Under the pieces are notes generated by a model, which saw nothing but the letters and a program-made list of their open reading frames with translations, was not told where the DNA came from and did not search any database. The position numbers and the translations under genes are program-made. Shown here piece after piece: positions 54,645 through 63,845 of a stretch of DNA of 64,000 bases (the stretch's first letter is position 1; each line of letters begins with the position of its first letter). Origin of the DNA: Candidatus Methanohalarchaeum thermophilum (GTDB lineage Archaea; Halobacteriota; Methanonatronarchaeia; Methanonatronarchaeales; Methanonatronarchaeaceae); NCBI GenBank assembly GCA_001914405.1, contig MSDW01000001.1, positions 1,305,169-1,369,168 on the forward strand. The letters run 5' to 3'.

Positions 54645-57251
54645 TCATTCTTCTGAAGGATCCTGTTGTTTGGAGCTGAGTTGACTAAAATCTCCTTTGT
54701 ACCATGCCATTGAAGTTATTCCTATTACAAAGCATAATATAGGAATAAATAAACTCATGCTAATTATTGAATCAGGTTTGGTTACTTTAATCGGTACTCT
54801 ATAAGTATCTGAGAGATGGCTATCACCTTGACCCCCGTCATATCTGAAGTCAATAGATACAGGATAGGTTTTTTGCATAGCTGAGCCTTCGACAGATAAT
54901 TTAAAACTCAAATTTTTCGATTCATTCGGTTTAAGTTCTTTGATGAAAGCTTCTTCATCTTCAGTATCCAAAGGGATACTAGTAAAGAGCTTAGCCTGGA
55001 TATTTCGAAGAGATTCATTTTTGTTGTTGGTTATATTAAGAACAAGTTCACCAGAATCACCTGCTTCAAACTCTGTTTTATTTCCTTTAACGATAAATGA
55101 ATCTCTTTCAGGAGCAATATTTATCTCTAAGTCTCTTGTATCACTTTCTTTGATGTTGTTGTAAGGATCCCTGTATCTAGCTGAGAATTCAAAGATCCTT
55201 GGACCATATTCTGCTTCCTCTGTTACGCTAATCCGATGCCTAAAATCGCGAGTTTCCCCGGGATCTAGGTCTCCAACAGTGTATCTAGTGTTTCTCAAAT
55301 GAATATTTTCTCTCTCACTTTTTGCGATCACTACTACATTTTTAACCGATCTATTTCCTGTATTAGTGATCTCGCCCAAAAGATCACCTTCTTCACCAAT
55401 ATAAAGATCACTTTCAATTTTTTTGAAGTTAAACTCCTGTATTGGAAGTGGCTCAAGGCCTATAGAATAAGATTGGCTAGGCATTTCATTTCCTGCACTA
55501 TTCTTGTAATCTATACTGACATCTATCGAATAATTACGTTTGATCGCAGTATCTTCAAATCCAGCTCTAATAATTAATGTCTTATTTTCTCCAACACTCC
55601 AATTTCCAATAAAAGTCTCAGATGTAGGGGTACTTGGATCAGGTTTCTTAATGGAAAAACCACTAGGAAATCCGCTAGGAGCCTCTATCTGTTCCGAAGT
55701 CCCTCCAGAACCAAAGAATAATGCATCAGAACTTGAAGAAAAGGTTATAGAGGTTTCAGTTGCATTTAGAGGACCATTATTAGTTAAATTTAATTTAATT
55801 CTTCCAGTTCCACCTATTGGTATATCGTGGCGAACTGATTCGACAGGAAAACTAGGTTCATTATGAGGATTAAATTTAAGATAATCGGTTATAGTGTTCT
55901 CATTATCGTCTTTATCCGTAAATTTGAAATCTAATTGTATAGGATAAGCTCTATCTACGGAGCCAGAAGTAGTTCCAACTCTAAATTTAGTTAATTTTTC
56001 TTCTCCCGGATCCCATTTACCAAAAAAGGCTTCTGCGGATCTTGATTCCTCAGAACCAAGATATATCTCGGATTCTTGGGTTGAAGCACTAATAGAAACA
56101 TTTGAAACTCTTTCATCACCTGTATAATTAAATTTAACCTTAATAATCCCTTCTCCATCTAAAGGAACATTATGACTAGTACTATTTATCCTAAATCTAG
56201 GCTTCTCTTGTGGAGTTATACCAAATGAATTTGTTTCAGAATCCTGTTGGTTTTCACTATCAGTGAACTCTATTGTAGCATCGATTGGATATGGTCGCTT
56301 AACAGCACTATCAGATGTTCCTGCACGAAACTTGAATTCCTTAGTTTCACCAACAAACCATTTTCCTGCCATAGCTTCAGAACTTGTAGACCTTGAACCA
56401 AAATAAAAATCCGAATCAGATGAAGTTACAGATAATGTAGAATCTTCAACATCTTCATCACCGGTGTTCATTACTTTTAGAGTCACTGTTCCTTCTCCAC
56501 CTAAAGGAACATCGTGTTTTATCTCCTTTATATCAAAACGAGCTTCCGGCTCAATTACAACTGTAATATATCCTATTTCTTCTTTGGACACAACCGTTTC
56601 GTTATACTCTAAATCCCCGGTTTTTGTTTCATTATATCTAACAGTCTCAGCATGTCGATACTTCATTGTAACCTCGACTTTGTATGTTCCAGAATCAGCA
56701 TCCTCGTTAACGATGACATCAAAGTTATGTGGGCCACTAGCTTCTCCATTTTGTATTGTTCCAATAGATCTTTGACCAGTTTTAACTGTTATTGGAGCTT
56801 CTCTGGTATCTGTTATATTAAGTCTAACAGATCTAGCTTCTCCAGCTTTAGTTCTAGCTTCTTCTGGATGGGTTTGGCCTTCATCCTCTATATCTGCATT
56901 ATTAGTAACAGTTATCCCGACCGTTCCTTGTTGACCTGGATCGAGTCTTGCATTTGGTGCAGATAAGTTAAGGTCTGGATATCCTCTTACAGTCCCACTG
57001 CTATTCTCTGCTTTAACATCTTGGATCATTATTGGAGAAAATAAGATACCTAAAATAAGTATAAGGAAAGAAATTATATGTATTAATCGCCTTTTTTCAT
57101 TAAATCTATATTTTATTAATCTGCTATAAGTATAGGAAACCTTACTAAATAAAATATTATTGGCTTTATTCTTTTTATTTTTTATTTTCTGTTTGAGGCC
57201 GTTTTTTCCACCAATATTGTTCTTTTTTTCCCTTTTAATTTTTTTCTTCAA
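54645..57251 (-). CDS. Large exported CARDB/COG1361-type repeat protein with C-terminal anchor
   Basis: About 868 residues. A basic N-terminal tail precedes a signal/anchor helix (about 59-80, IISFLILILGILFSPIMI), then repeated Ig-like domains. At least three copies of a roughly 130-residue unit are seen with HDVPLGGEG, FYFGS, GKWFVGE, FRAGT and KRPYPIDATIEF and variants (HNVPLDGEG, HDIPIGGTG). Two more CARDB-like domains follow, then a membrane helix near the C-terminus (SLFIPILCFVIGITSMAW) and a short cytoplasmic tail. It probably stands outside the membrane and feeds or shields the RND exporter encoded next. The start is taken as the TTG at 57251, at good distance from AGGTGA; the GTG at 57260 overlaps that site. 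Confidence 0.82.
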   Translation of the reverse strand: MKKKIKREKKNNIGGKNGLKQKIKNKKNKANNILFSKVSYTYSRLIKYRFNEKRRLIHIISFLILILGILFSPIMIQDVKAENSSGTVRGYPDLNLSAPNARLDPGQQGTVGITVTNNADIEDEGQTHPEEARTKAGEARSVRLNITDTREAPITVKTGQRSIGTIQNGEASGPHNFDVIVNEDADSGTYKVEVTMKYRHAETVRYNETKTGDLEYNETVVSKEEIGYITVVIEPEARFDIKEIKHDVPLGGEGTVTLKVMNTGDEDVEDSTLSVTSSDSDFYFGSRSTSSEAMAGKWFVGETKEFKFRAGTSDSAVKRPYPIDATIEFTDSENQQDSETNSFGITPQEKPRFRINSTSHNVPLDGEGIIKVKFNYTGDERVSNVSISASTQESEIYLGSEESRSAEAFFGKWDPGEEKLTKFRVGTTSGSVDRAYPIQLDFKFTDKDDNENTITDYLKFNPHNEPSFPVESVRHDIPIGGTGRIKLNLTNNGPLNATETSITFSSSSDALFFGSGGTSEQIEAPSGFPSGFSIKKPDPSTPTSETFIGNWSVGENKTLIIRAGFEDTAIKRNYSIDVSIDYKNSAGNEMPSQSYSIGLEPLPIQEFNFKKIESDLYIGEEGDLLGEITNTGNRSVKNVVVIAKSERENIHLRNTRYTVGDLDPGETRDFRHRISVTEEAEYGPRIFEFSARYRDPYNNIKESDTRDLEINIAPERDSFIVKGNKTEFEAGDSGELVLNITNNKNESLRNIQAKLFTSIPLDTEDEEAFIKELKPNESKNLSFKLSVEGSAMQKTYPVSIDFRYDGGQGDSHLSDTYRVPIKVTKPDSIISMSLFIPILCFVIGITSMAWYKGDFSQLSSKQQDPSEE

Positions 57252-57571
57252 AGGTTTCACCTTTTTAAATTTTTTTTATAAAAATTTATTTGTTTTAAAA
57301 AACTGGGTAATCGTACTTTTTTTAATTAAATAGTTTTAGGACAATTCAAATACCTATTTATTATAATCATAATAAATTTAATATTTACTTTATTAATAAA
57401 TTTTATGAAAAAAATACAAATATAAATAAAACTTAAAAATAATAAAAAATAAAAAATATTAAAAACAAAAATATAAAAAGAATTAGACTATTTCATTCGA
57501 TTTGAAAAAAAGCTAAAGATCAAAAAAGGTAATAAAATTACCATTTCTTATTTTTGTAAAAAGATGATAAA
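57252..57571. other. Divergent promoter region, very AT-rich
   Basis: Between the surface protein gene (minus) and the GbsR-like regulator (plus). No gene. Several long A/T runs; individual boxes cannot be assigned. A site for the GbsR-like regulator would be expected here. Confidence 0.4.
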
Positions 57572-58066
57572 ATGAAGGGAGACAAAAAATACGAAACAGC
57601 GCGCCAAAATTTTATAAGAGCATTTACAGAAGCAATTGATAATGTTTATGACGATCCTTTGTTTGGAAGAATTATGGGGATACTTGTTTTTGAAAACAAA
57701 CCACTAAGCGTAGCTGAACTAGCCGAAGAAACTGGATACTCTAAATCCCATATCAACAACATAATCAGAAAACTAAAAACAGATGACCTAATTAAGGCAA
57801 AAAGGAAACCTGGGAGCAAAAAAAACTACTACGAGTTAGAAAACATCAACGAATGGATGCTAACCGAAGCTGAAAAAATAAAAAAAAGCTCTAAACAAAT
57901 CATAGAAGCAACTAAATATTCTATCAATGATATAAATGACAAAGAAAAAACCCAATATCTAAAAAAAGTATTAGAGACACATAAAATGGTCCATAAGAGT
58001 ATGGAACTACTACAAAAATTAGAAAGAGAAGAATTAGAAAGATTATTACAAAAATATAATATCTAA
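57572..58066 (+). CDS. GbsR/MarR-type HTH regulator
   Basis: 164 residues. Winged helix in the middle (DPLFGRIMGILVFENKPLSVAELAEETGYSKSHINNIIRKLKTDDLIKAKRKPGSKKNYYELE), with flanking helices for dimerisation, the GbsR layout (preceded by FIRAFTEAIDNVYDD). In archaea such regulators often stand next to RND exporters, and this gene is divergent from the exporter pair at 52156-57251, so it is likely to control it. Confidence 0.82.
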   Translation: MKGDKKYETARQNFIRAFTEAIDNVYDDPLFGRIMGILVFENKPLSVAELAEETGYSKSHINNIIRKLKTDDLIKAKRKPGSKKNYYELENINEWMLTEAEKIKKSSKQIIEATKYSINDINDKEKTQYLKKVLETHKMVHKSMELLQKLEREELERLLQKYNI

Positions 58067-58141
58067 GAACCTTAGAAAAATAAAATAAGGGGTCTTGATT
58101 TTAATAAAATAAAAAAAGGTTTTTTTCTTTTTTTATTTTTT

Positions 58142-58783
58142 TTATTCTCTTAGTAGTTTTAGGGCTTCTTTTTTGGCTTGTACTGCGTTTGGTGCCCATC
58201 CGTCTGCTCCGAAGTTTTCGGCGGTTTCTTTGGTTATAGGGGCTCCTCCACACATTACTTTTACATTTTTGCCTAGTTGTTTGTTGGCTATGTCTACTAG
58301 TTTGTCTATTCCTTCCATTGTTGAGGTCATCATTGCAGATACGGCGATCATATCGGCTTTTTCTTTCTCGGCTGTATCTACTATTTTTTCTAGGGGGACA
58401 TCTTTTCCTAGGTCTATTACTTCCATGCCACCTAGGTCGATCATTAGTTTTACTAGGTTTTTGCCTATGTCGTGGACATCTCCTTCTGATACGGCCATTA
58501 TGATTTTTCCTTCTCCGTGCATTTCTTCTTCGTCGATGTGTGGTTTGAGCACATCTAAAGCGGAGTATAGAGCTTCAGAAGCCATCATGATCTCGGGGAC
58601 AAACATTTCGCCTTCATCGTATAGGTCTCCGACTTCTGCTATTCCTTTTACCAGTCCCTCCATTATTGCATCTAAAGGGTCTACTCCTTCGTCTAGTGCT
58701 TTTTCTGCGGCTTCTACGGCCCTATCTTCATCCATATCCACAACAGCCTCATGTAGTTCTTCAAAAATTTCTTTTTCTGTCAT
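58142..58783 (-). CDS. Corrinoid protein of a methyltransferase system (MtaC/MtbC/MttC type)
   Basis: 213 residues. The N-terminal helical cap (EEGVDPLDAIMEGLVKGI-like, here ALDEGVDPLDAIMEGLVKGIAEVGDLYDEGEMFVPEIMMASEALYSAL) is followed by a Rossmann B12-binding domain with EGDVHDIGKNLV (cobalt ligand H104), then AVSAMMTST and VMCGGAPIT. It carries a methyl group on cobalt between a substrate-specific methyltransferase and a second one leading to coenzyme M. Strong ribosome-binding site (AAGGAGGT). 27 bases downstream of the UroD-type methyltransferase gene. Confidence 0.93.
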   Translation of the reverse strand: MTEKEIFEELHEAVVDMDEDRAVEAAEKALDEGVDPLDAIMEGLVKGIAEVGDLYDEGEMFVPEIMMASEALYSALDVLKPHIDEEEMHGEGKIIMAVSEGDVHDIGKNLVKLMIDLGGMEVIDLGKDVPLEKIVDTAEKEKADMIAVSAMMTSTMEGIDKLVDIANKQLGKNVKVMCGGAPITKETAENFGADGWAPNAVQAKKEALKLLRE

Positions 58784-58810
58784 TTTTATATACCTCCTTC
58801 TTTCTTAGTT

Positions 58811-59929
58811 TTATTCATATTCTCCATGGTCTTTAGCTGCTCTAACCATTGCCTCAACATTAGTAATAGATGCATTTGGTGGTGTTTCACAGGCTGGGCC
58901 GAGCATGAAGCCTTTTGGACTGTCTTTAGCTTTTTTGACCTGTTCCTTGGATGCTTCATATACTTCTTTTGGTGAACCGTATCTTAGTAAAGTAGTATCT
59001 ACATTACCCATTATTATGTGGTCGTCTCCGTAGTAATCTACAACTTCCTTGATGTCTGCTGGGTCATCTCCATCGTATGCTACATGCATAATTGATGCTT
59101 CGGTTGATGGAACTATGTCGTGAGCTTTCCAGTCGTTTGAGTGGTCTCCACATAGATGATACCATACGAAAGGACCAGCACCGTTGTTCAGTGATTTTTC
59201 TACCATCTCTTTTAGATACTTGATATTAAATTCTAGGTTTTGTTCTTTGGATAAGACATCGCTGGATCCTAGGATTGATCCTGTTGCTATGAATGTTGGT
59301 CCTCCGTATTTTTCGGCTACGATTGTGTTTACATTTATTGCATGTTGTGTGTATTTTTCTAGTAGAGTGTGGACTAGGCTTGGGTCTTTTCTTACCCATA
59401 GTGTTAGTTTGTTTGGATCTACTAGGTTTCCTGCGACCGTAAACATTCCGTATGGAAATGACCAAGGAATGAAGGCATCTCCAAGTATTTTTTTGGCTTC
59501 GTCTAGGGCTTTCCAGTGTTGTTGCATTGTTGGGCCCTCTGCAAGGTCTTCCGGTGCCATAACTTCAAATTCTTCAACTTCTTCTTTAGTTTCAAATGCG
59601 GGTTCTTTGGCTGAGGGTGCCTGTGAGTATTCTGATGTTGGCCAGGAAAGTTTTCCACCGTAATCTTCTATCCAGTAGTCTGCATAGAGCCACATGGGGA
59701 ACATCATTGTGTCATAGATGTAATGGGCTTGTACGAGAGAACGAACTCCCCATCTTGGGTTTTTATAGAATTGCATTAGGTCTTCGTTGAAGAGTTGCTT
59801 GGCTGGTTGACCGAGCATTATAGGGTTTACTGGTACTCTAGAGGGGGTTTCTCCTTGTAGTAATTTTCCAGATTCCATTGCCCTTTTTAGTATGGATTCT
59901 TTTTTTAAGGGCGCAAAATCTTTTACCAT
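58811..59929 (-). CDS. UroD-family corrinoid methyltransferase (MtaA/MtbA-like)
   Basis: 372 residues from the ATG at 59929. The fold of uroporphyrinogen decarboxylase is used by methylcobamide:coenzyme M methyltransferases (MtaA, MtbA) and by some substrate-specific demethylases. Zinc ligand candidates: His and Cys in WYHLCGDHSND and Cys in GFMLGPACETPPNASITNV. GNVDTTLLRYGSPKEV is also family-typical. The open frame reaches 60025, but a TATA box (59966-59978) and GGAGGT (59941-59946) lie in that extension, so the shorter start is right. Forms an operon with the corrinoid protein. No MtaB-, MtmB-, MtbB- or MttB-type gene is present, so the methyl donor is open. Confidence 0.85.
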   Translation of the reverse strand: MVKDFAPLKKESILKRAMESGKLLQGETPSRVPVNPIMLGQPAKQLFNEDLMQFYKNPRWGVRSLVQAHYIYDTMMFPMWLYADYWIEDYGGKLSWPTSEYSQAPSAKEPAFETKEEVEEFEVMAPEDLAEGPTMQQHWKALDEAKKILGDAFIPWSFPYGMFTVAGNLVDPNKLTLWVRKDPSLVHTLLEKYTQHAINVNTIVAEKYGGPTFIATGSILGSSDVLSKEQNLEFNIKYLKEMVEKSLNNGAGPFVWYHLCGDHSNDWKAHDIVPSTEASIMHVAYDGDDPADIKEVVDYYGDDHIIMGNVDTTLLRYGSPKEVYEASKEQVKKAKDSPKGFMLGPACETPPNASITNVEAMVRAAKDHGEYE

Positions 59930-59940
59930 TTGACTTAAGT

Positions 59941-59978
59941 ACCTCCAATGAGTAAGTAACCTCACATAATATTTATAT
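59941..59978 (-). promoter_or_regulatory. TATA box and ribosome-binding site of the methyltransferase operon
   Basis: On the minus strand, atataaatattat (59966-59978) is a clear TATA box; a start about 25 nt downstream gives a short leader containing GGAGGT (59941-59946) before the ATG at 59929. Confidence 0.65.
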
Positions 59979-60214
59979 CCCTGGGTAAATACGCCTACAC
60001 TTGCCATATAAAAATAAGAATTCAATTAATTTTCACTTAACGATGTTAAGAAAGTTTTTTTAGCCATCTAGCGACCCAACATAATTAAAATTTAAAAATT
60101 CAAACAAAGACTACAAATTAAAACACCCTAAAAGCAAAAACAACAAATAATACCTATATATTTAAACAAAAAACCAATACCATCAATTTATCTCCTTGTG
60201 GATTTTTAAGGGAG

Positions 60215-60699
60215 CAGTATATGTCCCAGTCCTTTTAGAGCGGAGAATACATGGCCCTCTCTAATACAGAATGATTCAATTTTAGCACTTAAATGATTGT
60301 TAAGAACAATTAAGAGTAACTGGTAGTTGGTTGGATTTATCTGCTCTATCAAAAAACGATTTACATGTCTCTTGAGGTATTATGGCTAATTTAAAAGCCC
60401 CAAGACACTAAATCGAATAAGGTGTATTTGGGGAACTCGAAACCTCTGTGGGTGAGTCCTAGTGGCTGGTGTAGGAGCTACCAAGGGAGAACAACCGGGG
60501 CCATCCTAAGAGTTAAGTTAATATATGGGTTTTTGTATTTGTCCTGATCCAAGTCTTCTTTCACGGAGCAAAGAATTCCGATGACGATCAAGGTGCAGTG
60601 AGAGAACCCCTCGAATGGAAAAAAGCAAACTCCGCTCCGGATAAGGCTTACTATGTAAGCTTCTTTCTAAGTCTATGATTTAGGTAGGGGTCACTTCAC
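60215..60699 (+). mobile_element. Non-autonomous element, long-body family, reference copy (about 485 bp)
   Basis: The left end has cagtccttttagagcggag and atacatggccctctc, like the IS605-type left ends at 4229 and 23785. The right end is a ctaagtctatgatttagg hairpin then taggggtcacttcac, like the element at 5957-6381. It therefore joins features of both end types. The body matches 18677-19158 (inverted) along most of its length. No protein frame. Confidence 0.65.
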
Positions 60700-60878
60700 T
60701 TCCAGAAAGTGTTTTTGCTTTAATTTGTAGAAACTTTTTGCCTATAATCAAGATTTTTTCACTCCTCAATCTATCTTGGTCGAGTCAATAATTGATTTAA
60801 TTATCTAGAATACATTAAAAACATTAAAAATAAATTAATATCTTATTGTATCTAATTATTGTCTCTAATATTAATAAT

Positions 60879-60910
60879 TAATATAATATAATATAATATA
60901 ATATAATATT
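60879..60910. repeat. Pentanucleotide run (ATATA)n
   Basis: About six tandem copies of a five-base AT-only unit. Likely slippage-prone. Confidence 0.8.
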
Positions 60911-61275
60911 GATCTTGATTTTAAAACTAACTTCCTGTTCTTTGGTTTGTCAACTTTGAGGGGGTTTGATGGAACTGTAAGGGTTTTCTCTTTAGGGTGC
61001 GGGTGGGTTCACGGACTCTTTCATAATTTTTATGTATTTTGAACTCTGGTTTAGGGGTGATGGGTTTAGTGGTAAGACTAGAGTTTTCTAGGTGTATGGA
61101 AGTGTATTTGGGTAGTAGGGATTGAATTCCTCATTAAACATAGGTAGTAAGCATCTATTATAAGCTTAGAGTTCTCTGTGGCAGGATTCAAATCCACCTA
61201 ATGTGCTGTTGATCTGGGTCTCTGGAGGCTTTTGCCGACAAGTCTGTGGTGGTTAGGGTAGGGTGGTAGGATGTC
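60911..61275. other. Intergenic region, no gene seen
   Basis: Plus strand rich in G and T. Parts (gggttcacggactc, tctgtggcaggattc) look like old element debris, but no borders can be drawn. Confidence 0.35.
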
Positions 61276-61737
61276 GTGAAGTGACTCCTTCCTAAATCAA
61301 ATGATTTAGGAGGGGGCTTCCCTGTGACCTTGTTTTCGAAAGAGGAGTTTGTTTTCCACGGTGCTTGTCTCATATACACCGTCAACAGGGAACTTGCGCT
61401 TTGAGGAAGGGTGGATTAGGGGCACAGTTCCCATATATTAGCTATACAATGGCTCCTCTTATTCTCTCCGGTTGCTCCACACAACCACTACACCCTACTC
61501 CCGAAGTTTCGGGCTTACCCATCTACCTTACTACTTATCATACACCTCTCGATGCAGAGTCCGAGGCTTTAGCCAGATGCCTCAAGGCATGGGATTGCTT
61601 TTTGGTAATGCAGACTCCCAACCAACTGCCAGTTACTCTTAATTAGTCTTAAAAACACTTAAAACATCTTTAGTTGATTCATCACCCACCTAAATTAAAA
61701 ATTTAGGAAGGTGTCTTCTCAACTATTTAGATAAAAA
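61276..61737 (-). mobile_element. Non-autonomous element, long-body family (about 462 bp), inverted
   Basis: Starts gtgaagtgactcc with a cctaaatcaaatgatttagg palindrome and ends gattcatcacccacc, a ttaaaaatttaggaagg hairpin and gtcttctcaac. The body shares cagggaacttgcgctttg with 8745 and, inverted, tggcagttggttgggagtc with 6055 and 60320. Good palindromes at both ends make it one of the best-preserved copies. Confidence 0.7.
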
Positions 61738-61866
61738 GTGAGTGTTTTGTCCCGTTCCGAAGTGTCTCTAGGAAGCTTTTTCAGTAGGTAAGCTGAAAAC
61801 AGATGAGAATACAAGGTTGAATGGTTAGAGAGTTCCTTTCTCTTAGTTTGGAGAGGATGTTATGGT
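61738..61866 (+). mobile_element. Right-end relic of an IS605-type element
   Basis: Ends agttcctttctcttagtttgg then agaggatgtta, the right-end layout seen at 5941, 24284 and 27974. Confidence 0.4.
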
Positions 61867-61973
61867 TTAAGATCTGGTTTTATTTGTTTCTTTTTTATTG
61901 GTTGTCTGTTTTTTCTTTTTTAAATTTGCATAATTTATTTATTTTCTTAGATTAATAGTTTTTATGTAGATAA

Positions 61974-63416
61974 ATGACTTTAAGTTGCTCTATTTTTCAA
62001 TTAAATGATTTACATGGTTATTTGGAGCCTCATCAGGAGTTATTTTGGAAAGATGGTGATGAAGTATACAGGGAGACAGGTGGTCTTGCACGGATTAGTT
62101 CATTTATCGAGAATAAATTTGAAAGTAGTTCTAGAGCTGTTTTTTTGGATAATGGAGATACATTTCATGGAACATATGTTCCAGTAAAGAATAAAGGCAT
62201 ACGAATGGCTGAAGTTATGAACGAGTTAGGTATTGATGCAATGACTCTTCATTGGGAGTTTGCCTACGGACCAGAGAGAGTTAAGGAGTTAGAAGATGAA
62301 CTAAGTTACCCAATTCTAGCGATAAACTGTTATAGGGAAGAAGATGAAGAGAGGTTATTTGATCCTTACAAAATTATTGAGAGAAATGGCCTAAAGATAG
62401 GTATAATCGGTATTGCTGCTACTATAGTAGATAAAACTATGCCAAAAGAATTTAGTGAAGGCATATACTTTACATTAGGAGATCAAGAGTTACCTTACTT
62501 CATTAATCTTCTCAAAGAAGAAGAAAACGTTGATTTGATCTTGGTTCTGTCTCATCTTGGTTTTCCACAAGAAGCAAGATTAGCCAAGGAAGTTGATGGA
62601 ATAGATGTATTGCTGAGCGGACACACACATAATCGATTATACGAAGCTTCAGAGATTAACAACACTATTATATATCAGTCTGGATGCCATGGCTCGTTTA
62701 TAGGAGAACTAAATTTAAAAATGAAAGATAACAAGATAAAAGATTACAGGCATATCTTAAATATAATCGACAAATCAATTGAGGAAGATAAAGAAATTAC
62801 TGAAACTATAAATAAGATAAAGGAACCCTATAAAGATTACTTATCAAAAAAAGTAGGTAAATCTATTGATGGCCTTCACAGGTATAATGTAATGGAATCT
62901 AAGATGGACAACTTATTGCTTAAATCTATCAGAGATTTTAAGAATACTCAATTAGCTTTTTCAAATGGATGGCGCTACGGTTCACCAATACCCCCAGATT
63001 CAGAAATTACTGTGGAAAACCTCTGGCAAATAGTTCCAGCCAATCCACCAGTTTCAACATGCGATTTAAAGGGAAAAGAAATCTGGGATATGATGGAAGA
63101 AAATCTAGAGAAAACATTCTCTAGAAATCCCTATAACCAGATGGGTGGCTATATCAAACGATGTATTGGCCTAAACATCTACTTTAAGGTAGAAAACCCT
63201 AAAAACGAAAGAATACAAGAAATATATATAGGAGATAACAAAATACAGGAAGAAAAATACTACTCAACAACTTATCTAAGCACTCAAGCCGTACCAAGAA
63301 AATATGGAAAAAATAGAAAAACGCATCAAATAAACGCAATAGAAGCATTAAAAAGATACATCAAAAATAATTCACCAATAAAAATCGGAAAAACTAATTC
63401 GATTGTACCAATATAA
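61974..63416 (+). CDS. Metallophosphoesterase / 5'-nucleotidase family protein (SoxB/UshA-like)
   Basis: 480 residues. N-terminal binuclear metal domain: FQLNDLHGYLEPH (Asp, His; about 8-20), FLDNGDTFHGT (about 57-67), MTLHWEFAYGP where UshA has GNHEFD and SoxB has GHWEFTYG, LSHLGFPQEARLA and LSGHTHNRLYE. The C-terminal substrate domain has FSNGWRYGSPIPPDSEITVENLWQIVPANPPV, ELKGKEIWDMMEENLEK-like DLKGKEIWDM and NQMGGYIKRCIGLNIYF. The WEF motif and domain layout are nearer SoxB (thiosulfate oxidation) than classic nucleotidases, but no signal peptide is present and no sox genes are near. A cytoplasmic phosphoesterase is the safer call. Confidence 0.85.
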   Translation: MTLSCSIFQLNDLHGYLEPHQELFWKDGDEVYRETGGLARISSFIENKFESSSRAVFLDNGDTFHGTYVPVKNKGIRMAEVMNELGIDAMTLHWEFAYGPERVKELEDELSYPILAINCYREEDEERLFDPYKIIERNGLKIGIIGIAATIVDKTMPKEFSEGIYFTLGDQELPYFINLLKEEENVDLILVLSHLGFPQEARLAKEVDGIDVLLSGHTHNRLYEASEINNTIIYQSGCHGSFIGELNLKMKDNKIKDYRHILNIIDKSIEEDKEITETINKIKEPYKDYLSKKVGKSIDGLHRYNVMESKMDNLLLKSIRDFKNTQLAFSNGWRYGSPIPPDSEITVENLWQIVPANPPVSTCDLKGKEIWDMMEENLEKTFSRNPYNQMGGYIKRCIGLNIYFKVENPKNERIQEIYIGDNKIQEEKYYSTTYLSTQAVPRKYGKNRKTHQINAIEALKRYIKNNSPIKIGKTNSIVPI

Positions 63417-63508
63417 ACTAAAGAAAAAAGAGATCCATCTACCTCTAATCATGATGGAGACTCATTTATTCATTACTAGAGGCATTTTTAAGCTCTTTTA
63501 GATATCTT

Positions 63509-63724
63509 TTATTCCTTTTTGTTTTTTAGTACTTCTGAATATGTAATGTATTCTACAACTAAAAGTGAGAGAGGAAAAAGGAAAGATAGCAGTATCTGAG
63601 TATCTAAGCCAATAACCTTTTTTCCAGAGATTTCGTTGAAGAATTGAAACATTAGAAAAATAATCGCTCCTAAAGTTGCATTTTGTAGTAAAGCAAATAT
63701 CCAAAAAGATTTTTTACTGGTCAT
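63509..63724 (-). CDS. Small two-helix membrane protein, unknown function
   Basis: 71 residues with two hydrophobic helices (about 8-27, FALLQNATLGAIIFLMFQFF, and 41-60, TQILLSFLFPLSLLVVEYI). No family recognised. Converges on the phosphoesterase gene, about 90 bp away. An alternative frame over the same bases is not protein-like. Confidence 0.5.
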   Translation of the reverse strand: MTSKKSFWIFALLQNATLGAIIFLMFQFFNEISGKKVIGLDTQILLSFLFPLSLLVVEYITYSEVLKNKKE

Positions 63725-63845
63725 TAATCTAATTTAAATAATAAACTAATTTTAAGTTTTCTATTGTGAGCTAGAACGTAGATAAAAATAAAGTTTTTGA
63801 ATAGTATATTAAAATTAAAACTTAAGGGTTTATCAGAAATTTTAT

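Noticed and set aside
59930-60025. 32-codon N-terminal extension of the UroD-type methyltransferase
   Set aside because: The extension overlaps a TATA box and the ribosome-binding site; the ATG at 59929 fits family length and signals.
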